From: Seison nebaliae
Lineage: Eukaryota > Rotifera > Pararotatoria > Seisonacea > Seisonidae
Length of the DNA stretch: 51,720 bases
Assembly (NCBI GenBank): GCA_023231475.1
Contig: JALJEE010002927.1
Span: 1-51,720, forward strand
Direction of reading: 5' to 3'
Below, piece after piece: positions 9,906 to 28,869 of the stretch (the stretch's first letter is position 1; the number at the start of each line of letters is the position of its first letter). The translations under genes were made by a program, and so were the position numbers. The notes under the pieces were generated by a model. It was not told the DNA's origin, did not search any database, and saw only the letters and a program-made list of their open reading frames with translations.

Positions 9906-11442
9906 TATTAAGGAAGAAATGGAAGCAAATAATATTATTCAATGGAATTGTTAAACGTTTAAATAGACGGGAATTCGTGACATAATTTCAATTTGAATAA
10001 ATCTATAATCATAAACTTTTGTTTTTTAACAACAAATTTAACATAACATATGGTTAATGCAATTAGTGAGCGAAATTAAGAAGTAAATAATTTAGAGTGT
10101 TCAAACATTTTTCATTGAAACTTAATTAAGCCATAGCCAGAGATATGTATACTCATTCTCATTAAATCAAAATTCCGTTTCTTTTTGTTTGTTATTTATT
10201 TGTTTATACCGTTAATCAATTAAGAAAAATGGCAAATTAATATTGAACCTTTACAGAAAATTTCGCATACGTCATACTATTCTACGAACATTTTTGTTGA
10301 GAACTTGCTAAGAAAATTAGTTTACCTCTAATAATTTGTATTGTAAATTAATAATTTTGTTTTCTCTCAAAATATGAATTCTTCCTCAACGATATATCGG
10401 TATTAGGTAATATAAACAGTATTGTTTATACCGTTAATCAAATTAGCTTAGCTGTTGACAGATGACTCAATAATTGAAAATCATACAAATTAATTGAAGT
10501 GATTCAATTCTTTTATGCTCCACTTTATTAAATCTATTATTGATAAAACAATTTATCTAATTATGATCTATGCTTATTTATCTTGTACGTATGCATTTTT
10601 AGGAAGAAAAACAATTTGTTAAGATCTGAATAGCCGATAGATACTGAAGAGTAGAGTTCGAATTTTAAATTAAACATTTCGATTTTTAAATAGTTCGAAG
10701 TCTAATCGGGTTCGAATTCTAATTAGGTTCGACTGTTAAACGGTTCGATGCTCCACAATGGACAGAAGTTTAAAATGAGGATAGTTGAGTTTCGTGCATA
10801 TTTATTTTGTACATTTCTTCTTTATTAAATCCAATAGAGGATGGTCGAATATGAAATAAATAATGCGGTAGTTAGATTAAGAATAATCTCATGGTCAGTT
10901 GATGAGAGGAGAATGAAGGAGAAATGAAGAAAAATATTATTTTCTAAATATCAAATTAAATAAGAGAATATCCAATAAATCAATATTTCATGAGGTTCAG
11001 GTGATATAATAAGTCTGAAAAAAAAAAGATTTGAAAATTGTTAAACTGAATAAATGGAGAATTATGGAGGATGTTTTTCTTGTGTTTTGTGTGGTGAAAG
11101 TTTTGTTTGAGAGTTTATTATCTTGGTCATGACTCGATGTGGCATGGGAAAGATTCATGGATTTTTTGTTTGTTAACGTCTCGTTTAGAATGGAGCAAAT
11201 ATTAAGGGAATATATTGTGATTTTCCTAAATTATTATTTTTGGAAGAAGAATGAATCTTTTGGCAGTTAAACTTTCTCGTTGTCAAATCTGAGAGATATG
11301 CTTAATTATTATTATTAGATAATAATCAGAGAATAAGAACTCAATTTGAAATGAATTATCGATAATCGTTTTTGAATATAAAAAGGAATAAATAGAACTT
11401 CAGATTAATGTCAATAGGAGCATTTGTGTGCGGAAAAGATTT
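9906..11442. other. Intergenic spacer with short repeats
   Basis: No gene seen. It contains a 19-base exact direct repeat (TGTTTATACCGTTAATCAA at 10201-10219 and 10423-10441) and a degenerate GTTCGA minisatellite at about 10656-10750. It should include the promoter of the mucin-like gene and the 3' flank of the Asn-rich reading frame. Confidence 0.5.
10656..10750. repeat. Degenerate GTTCGA minisatellite, about 17-bp period
   Basis: GTTCGA occurs at about 10656, 10693, 10709, 10727 and 10742, mostly preceded by a TAAT- or TTAAA-type spacer (for example TTAAATA, TAATCGG, TAATTAG, TTAAACG). Neighbouring occurrences in the last four are about 15-18 bases apart. Confidence 0.6.
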
Positions 11443-14400
11443 TCATTTTAATCTCAAATGTAAATCGTTTAATGCATTCATCGAATTGTAATGACGACTA
11501 ATCGATTGAGATGAAATTGGAACGGTTTCGTAATTCTTCGAATAATTCTCATTTGATTTGATGCCACAATTGTTGAAGATGAAGAATTTGTTTGACAGAT
11601 TCTTCATTGTATTCCGTTTTCCTAATCGATTAACATTTATCTCATGATCGAAATCGAGTGGAGTGATATATGATTTATCATTCAATTGACGAATGTCTTG
11701 ATGGGAAGTAGATGTAAGACGTCTGGATGAGTCGTTGACACCTATATGGACGTTATATCGATTGATGGTGTCAATAAGCTTCTGTCGAGAAGAGTTCCTT
11801 CGAGGAATGACGACTGGTTGGTCGTCGATATTGGAATTGTCTTCTCTTGACTGATTCAAATGGATTCTCTGGGTAGAATTTGGAGGATGTTGGAGTTGTT
11901 GATCGTCGTGTGGTGGCGGACGAGATCTGTCGTCGCTCAGTCCTGTCTGTTGGCGAGGATAGAATATATTTCCATTTGTTTGTGTATCGTTTAGACGTAT
12001 TGGTTGTTGATCGTTTTCGTCGTTCAATATTATTGATGGCATTCGTCCGAAGTCGATATGCTCGATTGCTTCTGATATTTGAGAGGAATCCGGATGACGA
12101 CACGACACATTCCCGTGTTCCATCTGAGTATAAGTGTTGGAGTTTCGGTCGTTCACGAGATATGGATGATCGTCTTCGATAATATTCAAATGTTGGACGG
12201 TTCGTTCGGCATCGAGGCGAGGTGTAATCTTCACAGGATTTTTCGTTGGGATGGATCGATTGGAGTTTTGTTCTACTTCGTGACTTCTTCGGCGTATGGC
12301 TCGTTTGTTTGGATATAATAATGTTGTCGTAGTCGACATGTCCTTGTGGTAGATGGAAGGGAAATTGCGATCTACTGTTGTGGTTCTTGGTCGATTTGAT
12401 GGTTCGTTTACTAAATTCTGGTTTTCGTTGTTCCTCGATGCGATATGTCTAATTGGAAGAAAGTATTAGTGGAATATGAAATTTATTGTGAATTTTCAAG
12501 TTTTTCTTCCTATTCCTATTTTAGTTCTTTTCCTTATTATTCCTTTTGTAATTATGAGAATTTGTAAAAGAAGAAGAAGTGTTTTGTCAAGAAGTGAAGA
12601 AGAAGATAATGGAAAAAATTCTAATATTTTGAAAGCGAATGTAAAATGAAGCGATCGACATAAGTAAATGTTAAATGTAAATACATTGTGTCCATCATTC
12701 AGACGTCATTCATCATTTATTTAGTTAAGTTTCCAACTAGTCATACCAGGTCGACAACATCACAAGAAGTATTATTATACGTTGACATGTTACCGTGTTA
12801 AGTTAAGGAGGAAGAATATGAAGGAAAGACTAACGATCGTCGAAACGCCAATGGATTGGAGTTGCTTGCGAATTCATTTGATTTGGCTTCATCTACATAG
12901 TTGAAGGATTGGATTGGGGGGATGGGCAGGATGGAAAAGGAATATGAAAGAAATGGAAAACAATCAGTCATGCACCAATATCATGAAGTTAATCAGAGAA
13001 AGCTATTAAATCTTATCATTCATTGTGGAGAGACATTCTGATGCACCACTCTAGAAAACTGCAGTCTCGTTAATCGGAAATTTGTTGGAATGGATCGACT
13101 GCAAATTTTGAGAAGGAAAATAAGCGAAGTGTTCGAGATTAGAATAATTGAGAGATGCATTGAGAGAATAATTACCAGTTGCAATTGGTATTTAGGAGGA
13201 TGATAGAAAGATGGAAATAAGATGGACAAGAAATGATAGAGAGAGATTATATTGAAATGATAAATAATTAGGACTTTGTAGCAGGAATCGGAGTGGAAGC
13301 AGTCGATACAGCATTCTGAACTAAACCTGACTGCTGATGACATTGTGTCGTCGTATACATAGTCCCTTTCATTCTTCGTAAAAATCTGCCAACCCCTGAA
13401 GTAGATGAATTATCTGTTGTTGTTGTTGTTGGATTTGACGTGTCTTTTGTCTTTAATTTCGGTTTCAAATAAGAATGTGAAAATCCGAATAAATGAGTAT
13501 TAATCGATTTATTAGAATGTTCATTCGAATGTCCTTTGAACTTTCCACTCATCGACGAATTCTTCTTGTTGTTGTTGTTGTTGTTGTGTGATCCATTTAT
13601 ATTGGAATTTGCATTATTGTGTAAGATGTCATTGTTCAAATCTTTCTTCTCTTTCACAAACGAATTGAAAAGTGAAGAGGATGGAGGAATGATATTCGAT
13701 CTGGAAATCCTTCCACAAATCATATTCTCGTCATTCGTCAAAAAGTTGTTTAGTTGACGCATCTTAGATGATGATGAATTGACACCAAGAGATGCAATCG
13801 AACTACGTAAAAGACCGTTATCATTATCGTTCTTTGATTTGATATCCTCACTACTCTCCAAACAATTCACTGGAGAATTGTGATTGTCTCCGTAGAAGTT
13901 TGACCGCAAATTGTGAATAGAATTGGGCTGTTCGATTAGAAAAATATAAAAGACATTTAGTTCTAAACGACATAGAAAGATTTGAATTGATTGAATTGGT
14001 TAATCTTTTTAAAGCAAAGTAGCTCGTTAAGGAGATGTGTCCGGGAAGAAAACCGGTGACATGGAAAAGACAAATCATCAATTTTAGTATTAAAAAAAAT
14101 CAATTTTATGGAGACCTGTAACAAAACTAAAATTGTCTCTATTAGTGTTAGTGATATCTAGATGATAAGAGGACTAAGAAAGAAAAAGGGTAAAAAAAGT
14201 AGATTGTGGATATCAACGACTGAACTTAACAAGTGTTGATATCATCTCCAAACATCCATGAGAGATTAATGAGAATGATGACAAACATGATGGAAATGGA
14301 GAGAATGATTATACGAACATGCTGCATATATCTGTTATTAAAACGGTTATCAATTGTTAATCGTGAGTTCGTAAGATAATCCTTCTGCTTACTAGAATTA

Positions 14401-16394
14401 TCTGAATATCTACTGTGATTACTGCTGCCCTCGTAATTCGAACCATTATGATTCCTGTTAATCAATTTCATATCATTCTTCTCATAGAGATGTAAAGAAT
14501 TATTGTAATTATTTGATGTTAACTGATATCCCGTTCCCAAAAGAGAACAATCATTATGTTTCTTCTCATTCATCGACCAATTAGCGTTAGAATTGGAGGA
14601 ATTAAACGAGTTCCGTCGTTGAATTAATTTGTTATTGAGAAATCTATGACTATTGTTCCGTTGTGACAGATAGGATAATGGTGATGACGACGACGACGAA
14701 GAAGAAGATGAAAATGAAGAGACTGAAGACGTCGATAATGACATTGATGAGGAAGAAGAGACGAATGAAGATGGAGACTTCATCACACTTTTTAACAGGT
14801 CGTTATGTTTAAGATTAAATGTCTGATGGAAATCATCATTCAGTTTCATCTCGTCGTTCGTATGAGAAGAACAATTTTTAATTATGTTAGGACTAGTCCG
14901 ATTATGATTAGAAGTATTTTTAGATTCTAAGAAAAAATCTCCTACCATCGACGAATTGGTGGTATGAGTATTGTTGGGATCGTTAATGGATTGACTGGAA
15001 CCTTTATGGAATTTTTGAATAAACGAATAATTAATAGGAATATTCCGTTCGTTCGATGACGAATATTCATTGTTGCAATTAGGAGAAGTGTCACTTTTCA
15101 ATTGTTCATGAGATTTCTGGTTGAAGAATGAGACGATATTCTCTTCTTTCTCCTCCTCCTCCTTAATCTTCTCAAATCGATGATAATATGAATAATTATT
15201 ATTCGGTTGATGATTTTTCATATCATCAGAATCATCTTTTCGTTTATTCACTTTATCCGAATCATGATTATTATTGTTTATATTACTGTTATTAATGTTA
15301 TTCCGATACCACATATTGACGGAATTCTTTATATTATCTGTCAAATGAACATCATTCATCAATAATTGATATTGTTTCTTTGAGAACCGTTGTTCATTAT
15401 TCAAAGAGACCATCTGTTCTTGACTTGATGCTTCATCTCGTTCATTCGATAATTCAGTGTCATCAACCAATTTAATATTATCTAAAGCGTCATAAGAATA
15501 AGAAAGAAATTTTGATTTATTTAAACAATTTCTATTCATCTTGTTCGATTGACTAATTAGTCGAGCTTCGGGTGGAATAACATTATAAAATTTATCATTA
15601 CATCCTGATGTATTCGAATTGAATTGTTGCTGATTATTCTCCATAAGGAAACTGGAAGAATCAGTCGAGTATTCCGTTTTATCCAAATGTTGTTGTTGTG
15701 GTTGATTTGTAGTATAATTATGATGATCATTAATTAATGAATAAGTATTAGGTAAGATCGATTGACTTTTATCTTGATGATTACGATTATCTTCACAATT
15801 TCCACTTTGATCGACTGACATCGCCGATCTGATACGATTGGAAGAGTTCTGATGATTCTTGTTCGACATTCCATGATTATGATGACGATGGTGTTGATGA
15901 TATCGATCATTCGTATTAACTTTCTGATTCCGTTTATCATAGTTCATGAACGATGCAACTGAATTGGTGAATAATGATTTATTTTTACTCTTATTATATT
16001 TCTCGTTCAATTTCGTCTGGAAATCAATATTACTATTCAATCGATTATTGTTGTTGTTATTGTTACGGTTGTTGGGGACGGATGGTGGATTATAAGGATG
16101 TGAAACTTTATTGATTTTGGCATAAATCGAAGTATTTCTTTGTAAATCTTTTTCTTCTAATTGAGAATTACTCAATTTCATATCAGCTGATGTTGTCATC
16201 GATTTGTTGAGTAGGAGGGATGATGATGGTAATTGATGATAATGATATGGTATGAATCGTTTGTTATTCTTAATTCCATTTTCACATAAATTATTCGTAT
16301 TAAACACATGTATGAGATTATCGACAGAGTTCTCGCGTTTCAAGACGGAGGAATTGAAACGATTTTTCGAAATTCCACAAATGTTGTTATTCAT
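11443..16394 (-). CDS. Large Asn/Ser-rich low-complexity protein (own gene or 3' half of the TTBK gene)
   Basis: Four exons join with matching phases: 14319-16394, 13327-13927, 12835-12892 and 11443-12448, giving 1246 codons before the stop at 11443. All three introns begin GTT (GTTCGT, GTTTAG, GTTAGT) and end in AG, but are 386-434 bases, longer than the introns of the conserved genes. The product is disordered and rich in Asn, Ser, His and Gln with homopolymer runs; no domain was recognised. The first exon opens with ATG directly after a CTCTTCAG acceptor. So it is either the start codon after a 5' UTR exon, or Met inside a longer transcript coming from the kinase gene upstream, whose last exon has candidate phase-0 donors. 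Reading through the 14318 donor instead gives a hydrophobic C-terminal segment (about 14230-14310), a possible tail-anchored isoform. Confidence 0.45.
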
Positions 16395-17098
16395 CTGAAG
16401 AGATGATATAAGAAGCGGTAATAAGAAGCAGTTGATAGAATAGAAATGAAGAAAGATTAGAATAAGGGACGGAAGATAAAATTTTTTCTCTGGTAGAAAT
16501 CACCTGTGGATGATTTGATGAAGGATGATAATATCTCGTCATGAGATAAATATAGAAAATTATGGAAATATTATCAATAAAAGAGAATACATTAAAAAGA
16601 AGAAACAATTGAAGAAATGGAAAGAAGTAACGATGAAAAAATGGAAAAAAGAAGAAGTAAAAAGAAAAATTAAAGAATTCAGTTTTTCTATCAGAAATCT
16701 CTTGAGTAGTATTCATCTCTCCTGACAATATATATAGTTCAGTGAAGTGTGATGGCGATCGGATAATGTTATTTACTTTATGTTAATCTAGATAGATGTG
16801 CGAATGAATGAAAGATGCATTTGAATAGATAAATATTTGAAAGAATGAAAGAAGATAATAAATAAGAAAAATGGATAACAATATTAGTGTAGAGAAAGTA
16901 GGAACAGTTGATTTGTTAATATTATAACTTATTTACTTAAAAATCATTGGAAAAGGAATGGATGTGTGAGTAGTAGTAGAATGTGTGTGCTTGTGCGTGT
17001 AGATGTGTGTGTAAATGTGTGTGAAAAAAACTATGAATCTTCGTTTTGGTCTTATTCGTCTCCTATTTGTGTCTTTTTTAGAATAAGTTAAACTTCAA
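16395..17098. other. Spacer or intron between the Asn-rich reading frame and TTBK
   Basis: About 700 bases without convincing coding sequence. The open frame at 16387-16728 on the minus strand is mostly Phe/Ile/Tyr from T-rich DNA. A GT-rich microsatellite lies at about 16983-17032. If the Asn-rich exons belong to the TTBK gene, this whole stretch is an intron. Confidence 0.4.
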
Positions 17099-21412
<4,314 letters not shown>

Positions 21413-24400
21413 ACCTGAATAATAAAATGAGAAGGATGAAAGAGATTGGAAGAGAATTTGAACTTTTCAACTTCTGAAATGATTGAGTACTAAATGAGAA
21501 TTGAGACAAATATTAGACATAAGGATGCTTTAAATGTGAATTAGATGCAAGAGTTGTATCAAGATTGATTAATAATAAGTTGTTCGAATCGAATTCAATT
21601 ATTGTAATTCATCAGACCGATGAAAAGAGTTAGATAGATATCTAATCGTTTTCCGATTAATTTCTCCAAATACGAAACATAATTTTTGATATTTACACAG
21701 ACAATTGCAGGAGAATGATATTAGATAAATATATATGTGAGTGTGTTTAGAGAGGGAGTAATAGATATTATTGAGATTTGTAAGTGAATGGAAATTGAAA
21801 TAATTTTGACCGTTTGATAATAAAATATCGTAACTTTTCCGTTATAGATTGATTGATGAGAAATGATTTATCATATTAATAATAATAATAATAATAAACG
21901 GAATTATACTTCTTATAATTAATTTTTTCTCTTTTTCGTTTGTTGAATGAAAAGAACAATATCAATAACAGTAATTCCAACAGTTGACGACTGAGAGAAT
22001 TAGATTAAATAATTATTTGGATATTGTTTACAAAATAATCGGTTGTCCATTCGCTATTCTTCCAATAGTTTCTCTACAAAATTATTTTTTCTTTTGATGA
22101 TATTGATATACACACAAACACTCGAGAATATTCTGATCGATAAGTCATACACATAAGTTACACACTCATCTTCACATCGTGTTTTAATATCTGATTTTAA
22201 TGAAACGTTTCGAGAAAATGAGATTAAAAAAATTTGAAAAAAGTTTTGAAATGGAAGAGAATAATTACCTGGAAAGACAAGAATAGGATATGAGACAAAA
22301 GTAAGAAGAGAGAGTCCTCACTCCAATATGTGTCCGAGATGGAGAAGAGTTGCAACAAACCTTCCAATATTTAGGTAGTTCTTCCCAATATCTATCTCGT
22401 TGGAATGGGCTTTTTTAAACAAATGTGACGTTCGTTTTCACGAGGAGATGATAGATACTAAACTGACAGAAAACTAAAGTCGTACGAAAATGAAAAAAAT
22501 TTTTAAATTAACTGATATGAATTTTACCTAACTTCAGTTGGAAAATCATTCATAAATTTATAAATGGAATTCTATTTGATTTCCAATTGAAAAATGGAGA
22601 AAGTAAAGCAAAATGGAAAACTGTCTTTCTTACTTCGCTTAAAGAACATCACATAACTGCTCTCTCAGATGAGAAGATTCACATCACAATCTCCAACTGG
22701 ACTCCAACCATTCGAATCATCAATTTACAAGAAATTCATTTCGAACTGACTAAAACAAAACGTTCACAGTGGAATCATAATATTGATGATTTTCTACCGA
22801 TTGATCATTATTCTCGAATATCGATCAGTTAATTTCTTTAAGAAATGATTTTCTGGGAATTATGAGAGAAATGAGGAGAGGTAAATGTGAAAGAGTAAAC
22901 TAGTCGATGAATTGACATGTGCGAAAGATAAGTATATGATGACTGAGAACCATATAGTATGAAGTAGATGGTGATAATGAGAGTGAAGAAGTGACTGAAG
23001 AAAATCTCTAAGTAAACAAATAGGAATGATTGCGGTAGTTTGACCTCGCCAAATTTCCACCTTTCATTCTACAAACGACTCATTCAGTCAAAAGAAGCTT
23101 CCTGTTGTCGTCAGATCGAAATATCGAACGACAGTTCCAAAAAAGATTTCCTCTTCTGAATTAAATCACAAAAAATTTTTTACCGATTCTTTGAATAAGT
23201 TTGTCTAAAAATTTACTTAAAAAAAAGAGTCTGGGCGAAAGTTTGAGGAGAAAGATATTGAGCAACGATTATTATTCATAAAAAAATGAAAATGAAAAAT
23301 ATGAAAAGCACCAGGAGAATATTTCGTCTATTGAAATGGAAGATCGGAAAAAAATGAAAATTCCATTAGATGGAATGACAAATGAAGTGTGTTACAGAAC
23401 AGTTGTTCCTTTAATCCGTCATAATTGTAAAACACTCCAATAAATGGGGGTGCGATTCTCCACATCGATTCCTATCATAGAATGAACATTATCCATGAAA
23501 AATCAGATTTTCTAGAAAATTATTGGAAATATTCAAAGAGAGAATCGATTCATCACTGGGGAATTGAGTGGAATTGTTATTGGAATTGATATAACTTTGA
23601 ATTGGGGGAGGATGGAAAGAAAAAGTTGTATGGTTCTCGTCGTTTTCGTTGGACGTTCTTTATCTTTCAACAAACAAGACGAGAACATCATAATTAAATA
23701 AAATAAATAAAGTCCCAATATCTCGTCATTAGATGGAGAAGACAAAGGAGAATAAAAGAGAATTAAACATAATTTTCTTCTTGTTTGTCTTTCGATGCTA
23801 TCCGTATTAATATGTTCCAAATATTCTCGTCGATTAAGTTCTTGGATATTTGAAGAAACAGAAATGGTCGAGTCACCATAATGGAATGGGGATGGGTGAC
23901 TGATATTCAGCGAACAAATAGAATATTTCAACATTTTATGTACATAAATAATAGAGAGAATTTCGCGAATGTTTTCGACTTATGGATTTAGATGATCATT
24001 GTTATTAGCCATATGACTCTGTTGTTCATTTTAGTTGATGATGAAAAGTTGGGAATGTCTTGAACGAAAACTGAAACTAGAAGTTCTTCCCTTTGATTAC
24101 ATAAGAAAGGAGGGAGGAAGAGGAGGGAGGAGACGTTGTGAAGAAAGGATGGAGGGAATATGTTCTTTTCTATTCATCTTTCCGAATAATCGTCAGTAAC
24201 CAAAATAATCAATAATTATTGGAGGAGAAAGAAAGAAATAAACTACTTAGCGTGATGAAAGTGTTGATATAATTATATGAACATGTCTATAATTAGATAG
24301 GATGAATAGTTGTAGTTGAGGAGCAGTGTGAATATGAACAAAAAATATAATGAATGATAATTGTTAATATTCTCTTTGATTATTATTATTTTCAGTATTA

Positions 24401-27400
24401 TGTAATTGATGGAGTATGATGATAATGACGATGATGATGACGAGGGAAATTCAAATAAGTCTAAAATATTTCGATTCAACAATATAGTCTCCTAATCATT
24501 TTGGGTGGTGATAGTAAGTTTCAGATAAGAGATAATAGATGCATCATTTCAGATTAGTGAGAAGTATATCATTCAGCTCTAATGAGAGAGATATTCGAGT
24601 TGTACAATTTCTGAGATTTATGGCTTTCTCCCACCGAACGACCATGGATCTCATAGACACAGTAATAATTTTGTTTCATACCTTCACGCTATTGTTTGTA
24701 TAAGTTGTTCAAGATAAAATGGATTAACAAATAGACTGTCTCTCCATCTTCATCGAATTAGATAACGAATAAACTTCTCCTTTTCTTCGTCTTCTTCCAT
24801 TCAACATTCCATCGACTAACTTACCCGATAGGTACGAGAAATATGTCTGATAAATTCAATAGAAAGATAAATTCTCAACGACTCTTCTCCGATATCAGCG
24901 ACAATTGGAGACGAGAGAAGATATAGTAAGGATAAATACTTCTCGCACCGAGAGAAGATATCATAATACATAAGTATTTCTTATGACGAGAGAATCAACG
25001 GAATTTTTGCATCGTCGTATAATCAATTTATTCGAATTTGATTTCGATCATCTGATTCGACACGAAATGTTGGCGGGAAATGAACCTACCTCACACTTAA
25101 AATTATGTTACCTCTCTCCTCTCTCTTGTTGTCAATGGCAACGTCATGTAATAAGAAAATATAAGAATGGAACTTCATTTGATTTTCTTTGAAAGAATTT
25201 GTGATTCATCATTCCTTTTACTCTCATTCCTCTACATTCCACACGTATTTCATACACATGAAAATTAAGTAAATAAATTGAACAACAAATAACATTCGTC
25301 TCCAGATACACGACATTAGACGAACGAAATAAATAATGACGAAATCAAATGATACCGTCATTATCAAATCTTTCTTTCTGACTCTTGTTCTTCTAAAGTT
25401 TATTCTTTCTTTCTTTCTTTATGAAATGAACGAAAATATTTCATATGTATTACGGAACCGATTAAATCATATTAACTACACTAAACAGTTAATAAACAGA
25501 AGTAGAATCGATGTACAACATTTTCAGTCACGGAAGACTCGAAGAGGAAAACATAAGGAATAATAACTACATTTGTTAAGAAGAAACATCTCATCCACTT
25601 CAATTCGAATGTTGAGATATTTCTACTTTCCCTTTAAAAAAAACCATCATATCAAAAGTTGACCATTTAATATGAATAAAACCGTATATCCGAAAGATAA
25701 CCGTCCGTCCGTCTAAATGACGAATATTAATAAGAGAACAATTTCAGAATAAGAGAATAAATCAGAAAGATCGACTGTCGACTCACCCGGCCATCGATGG
25801 TAGAGATGGGAATAAATTTGAAATGAACATAAGGAATGTTGAAATATTTATCCGTCAGTTGAAGGAATCGAGGAAACATTTCAGATGAGTTTGGGAGGAA
25901 TGAACGCGAAATGATTGAAATAATCAGGAACAGAAGTTCATTTGGAAGATGAGACGACAGAAGAAATATCCTTTTCGTCCATTCATCAGAAGATGAATTA
26001 ATGAGATAATTGAATGGTCCCACTGAGAAAGAAAATCTGATCCGTTTCCGACAATCGTTCTCACCCCATATATCGCTTTCGTGGAGAAAAGGCCAGCGGC
26101 CATCTCTTTTCTTGGAAGAAGAAAAACAATTAATTATTTCTTCTTATTATGCAAACGACACAATTCAATTAATTCCGATTTCTCCCGTACTGATTGAATT
26201 CCAAGAGAATATTTTCGTACATACTTGACCTCAATTTATGTTAATCAGAGAAACATAATGATCGATAAGGAAAATGATAATCGATTTGCCGGAAGGGTGT
26301 ACGGAGAAAACTTTTGAAAAATATTCAAATTAATCATTTTCCATTAACTCTACATTCCAACTTTTCATCACACAATTCCAAGAAGAAATAATTCGTAAAA
26401 TATTCGGAGAAATGACAGAAAGATGTCATCATAATAAATGACAACAATCCTCCTCCGACATATTCTCAACATGAGTCGAGAGCGATCTTGGTTGGGATGA
26501 GAATGATCAGAATAACGACAATTTCCCGAAAGAAAAAATGACATTGGTGGAAATGGCAGTGAATGACAGCGAGAAAAAGAAGAGTGTTCAATTTCATTTA
26601 TTGTTGCAGAATGAGAAAGATTTATAAATTTGAATAAATATCCACTTATTCGATTGTAATGAGAGACTGATATATTTATAAATGAACAATAAATGAATGT
26701 TTGCATATTCTCTTCGGAAAATTTTATTTATGATCAAATCGATACACTTAATCTGAATTCCATTCCCTTCCAGTCTGACAGATGAAGGAAATGGAAAACA
26801 ACAAATTTACACAATTACATTTAACGGGCAATCTACTAACCGGATAGTGTATAATACTAGAAATAATAACAACAATAATGTGGAGTTGTTGTTGAGAAGT
26901 TTATCAAATTAGAATGAAAATTGATTGCAAAAAATTGGAAAAGGAGGCAACCTGTTTTTATCAGTTTGTCTCGACTCCGACCAACAAAGTAAATAATAAA
27001 TTTGTTAAATTTCTTCATTTACCATTTCTCCTCCAGACGACTGGTAATAATGATACGTCTTCTCCAATTTCCTTCTCACCTTGACATTCAGATATATTCT
27101 AAATAATTACATTGAACGTCAGTTCAGTTCCATATTAACACAATTGTTATCGAGTGAAATTCGGTAGTTAATAACGACGGTAATTTCCCAATAAGAAATT
27201 GGAGAAAGGAGGAAGAAGACATTTTAAACAAATAAAGGAAATTCACCTCCCGCTCCCAAAACCCGAAAATTGAAGTGATGATGAGAGTGAAATCTATATT
27301 CTCCACAACAATCTCCATATGTCGTGTACATGTGCGGAAGAAGAAGAATGAATGGAGTATGGAAGAATCGTGAGAAATAATGGAAAATTCTTGAAAATAC

Positions 27401-28810
27401 TTCATCGGATAGTTCTGCTCTAACTCACGGAGAAGTTGTTTTGGAGAAATATTCAATGATGAGAACGAACTCGCCTCCAATCACATGACAACGGAAATTG
27501 TTTGGGATCATTATTAAATTATTATTCGTCCCATCAATTCGCGAGATTTGTTCTTTTTGATGAAATTTGTTCCGTAACTACATCTTAATTTCTCCCAAAA
27601 TACAATATGGAAATGTGATGAAGTAAAAAAAGAAGAAGAGGCAAATCTCTGAAGTCTTACACGTAACGAATGAATCATTCGTAACTGATGAAACAAAGAG
27701 AAAGACGAGAACAATGTAAACGTTCGCATCTCAACCTGAATTTCCCATTAAATTTATCGATTTTGTTCATTCAATGAATCATTCAATTTGAAATTTCTAA
27801 ATTATCGATATGTCTCATCCGAATCTTTTATAATGTTATGAAATAGAGCTGTATCGTGCGTCTGTCTTCAACCAGTCACACAAATAGATATCTAAACGAA
27901 GAGATGAAAGCACGGATGGATCGATAATGGATAAGGATAGTTGATTAGAAAACGGAAATAGCAAATTATTATTTCGATCAAGAAACACATGTTCCCCCAT
28001 CAAAGTTGTAATTGTGCAGTGGTAATTGAGGAGAATAGAACGACGATAAAATTAAATAAGTGATCGTTCGATATCGGAGAAACTAATTTGTAAACAATAA
28101 AAATTACGAATTCCTTCAAATGATCACCGATTAGAAATAGTTAAAACTTTCGGATAAATAACGGAATGAAACTTAATAAATTTCCCATAAATTACTGAAA
28201 TTCGATTTCCTCCTCAATTCTTCTCTCGTTCATCAATCCTCTCACGATTAACAACTTGAGATTAACGTCTTACAAAAAAAAATTATATCTAATCAAAATT
28301 TATCTTTTGTTGAATATGGAAAATTGTTTGAAGTCCAATATCAAACTGATACTAAATGATGAGATCGTTTAACCTTCTTGTTGCTATTGTCAACGGGAAA
28401 TTTCATAAAGAATTCTCATTGATCCGTTACATATTGTTTCATTAATCTATTTTGATTATGATTAATTCAATTAATAACAAAAAAATCGTTGCCATGACAA
28501 CATCCACATGAGAATAAACATCTACAAATTTAGTATCTGAAAATTAGAAATGATTCGGATAGAAGAAGAATGGAATGGTAAAATTGAGAATGGAAGAAAC
28601 AGATCAATAATTGATAAAAAGAAAAGAATTAACTCGTTGCATAATACTTCTCAGCATTTCCTTAAAAACAACTAGTTTCCTCACAAATACATGTATAATT
28701 TGCGTTTGATTGCCTCCAATCGAATGATATGTACAGTAGTAGGTCTATAAGCAATTTCAACCCATTTAGCATGATGAAATGATGCGGAAATTCTTTATGA
28801 TTCCAAATTA

Positions 28811-28869
28811 TGAACAGTTACATTAGAACCATCAATTATGGTCTAACCAGTCGTTATCAGCACTGTTCA
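28811..28869. repeat. Nested inverted repeat (hairpin)
   Basis: Outer arms TGAACAGT (28811-28818) and ACTGTTCA (28862-28869) are exact complements. Inside, TTAGAACC (28823-28830) and GGTCTAA (28840-28846) pair with one bulge. The two sides of the internal loop are unequal (4 versus 15 bases), so a canonical microRNA precursor is unlikely. Confidence 0.4.

Noticed and set aside
11880-12318. Plus-strand ORFs opposite the Asn-rich reading frame
   Set aside because: They are mirror frames of a long spliced minus-strand reading frame and have unlikely composition.
16387-16728. 113-residue minus-strand ORF rich in Phe, Tyr and Ile
   Set aside because: The hydrophobic content comes from a T-rich tract; no membrane topology or splice support beyond a weak link to the 16394 exon.
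22268-22400. Possible 5' UTR exon of TTBK ending CCAG|GTAATT, and a T-run suggesting a Pol III RNA
   Set aside because: A single donor-like match and a short T-run are too weak without transcript data.
22587-22832. 82-codon plus-strand ORF starting MKNGESKAKW (alternative start)
   Set aside because: No ATG at the start, no recognised motif, no flanking splice signals; fits chance in a long AT-rich stretch.
24983-25192. Plus-strand ORF starting MTRESTEFLHRR
   Set aside because: The first half looks coding-like, but the second half is random Ser/Leu/Cys content, and no homologue or splice partner could be seen.
25727-26023. Minus-strand ORF with a GTGAGT donor after ISTIDGR
   Set aside because: The donor does not fit the GTT pattern of this genome and the protein has no motif; kept only as a remark about the gene-poor region.
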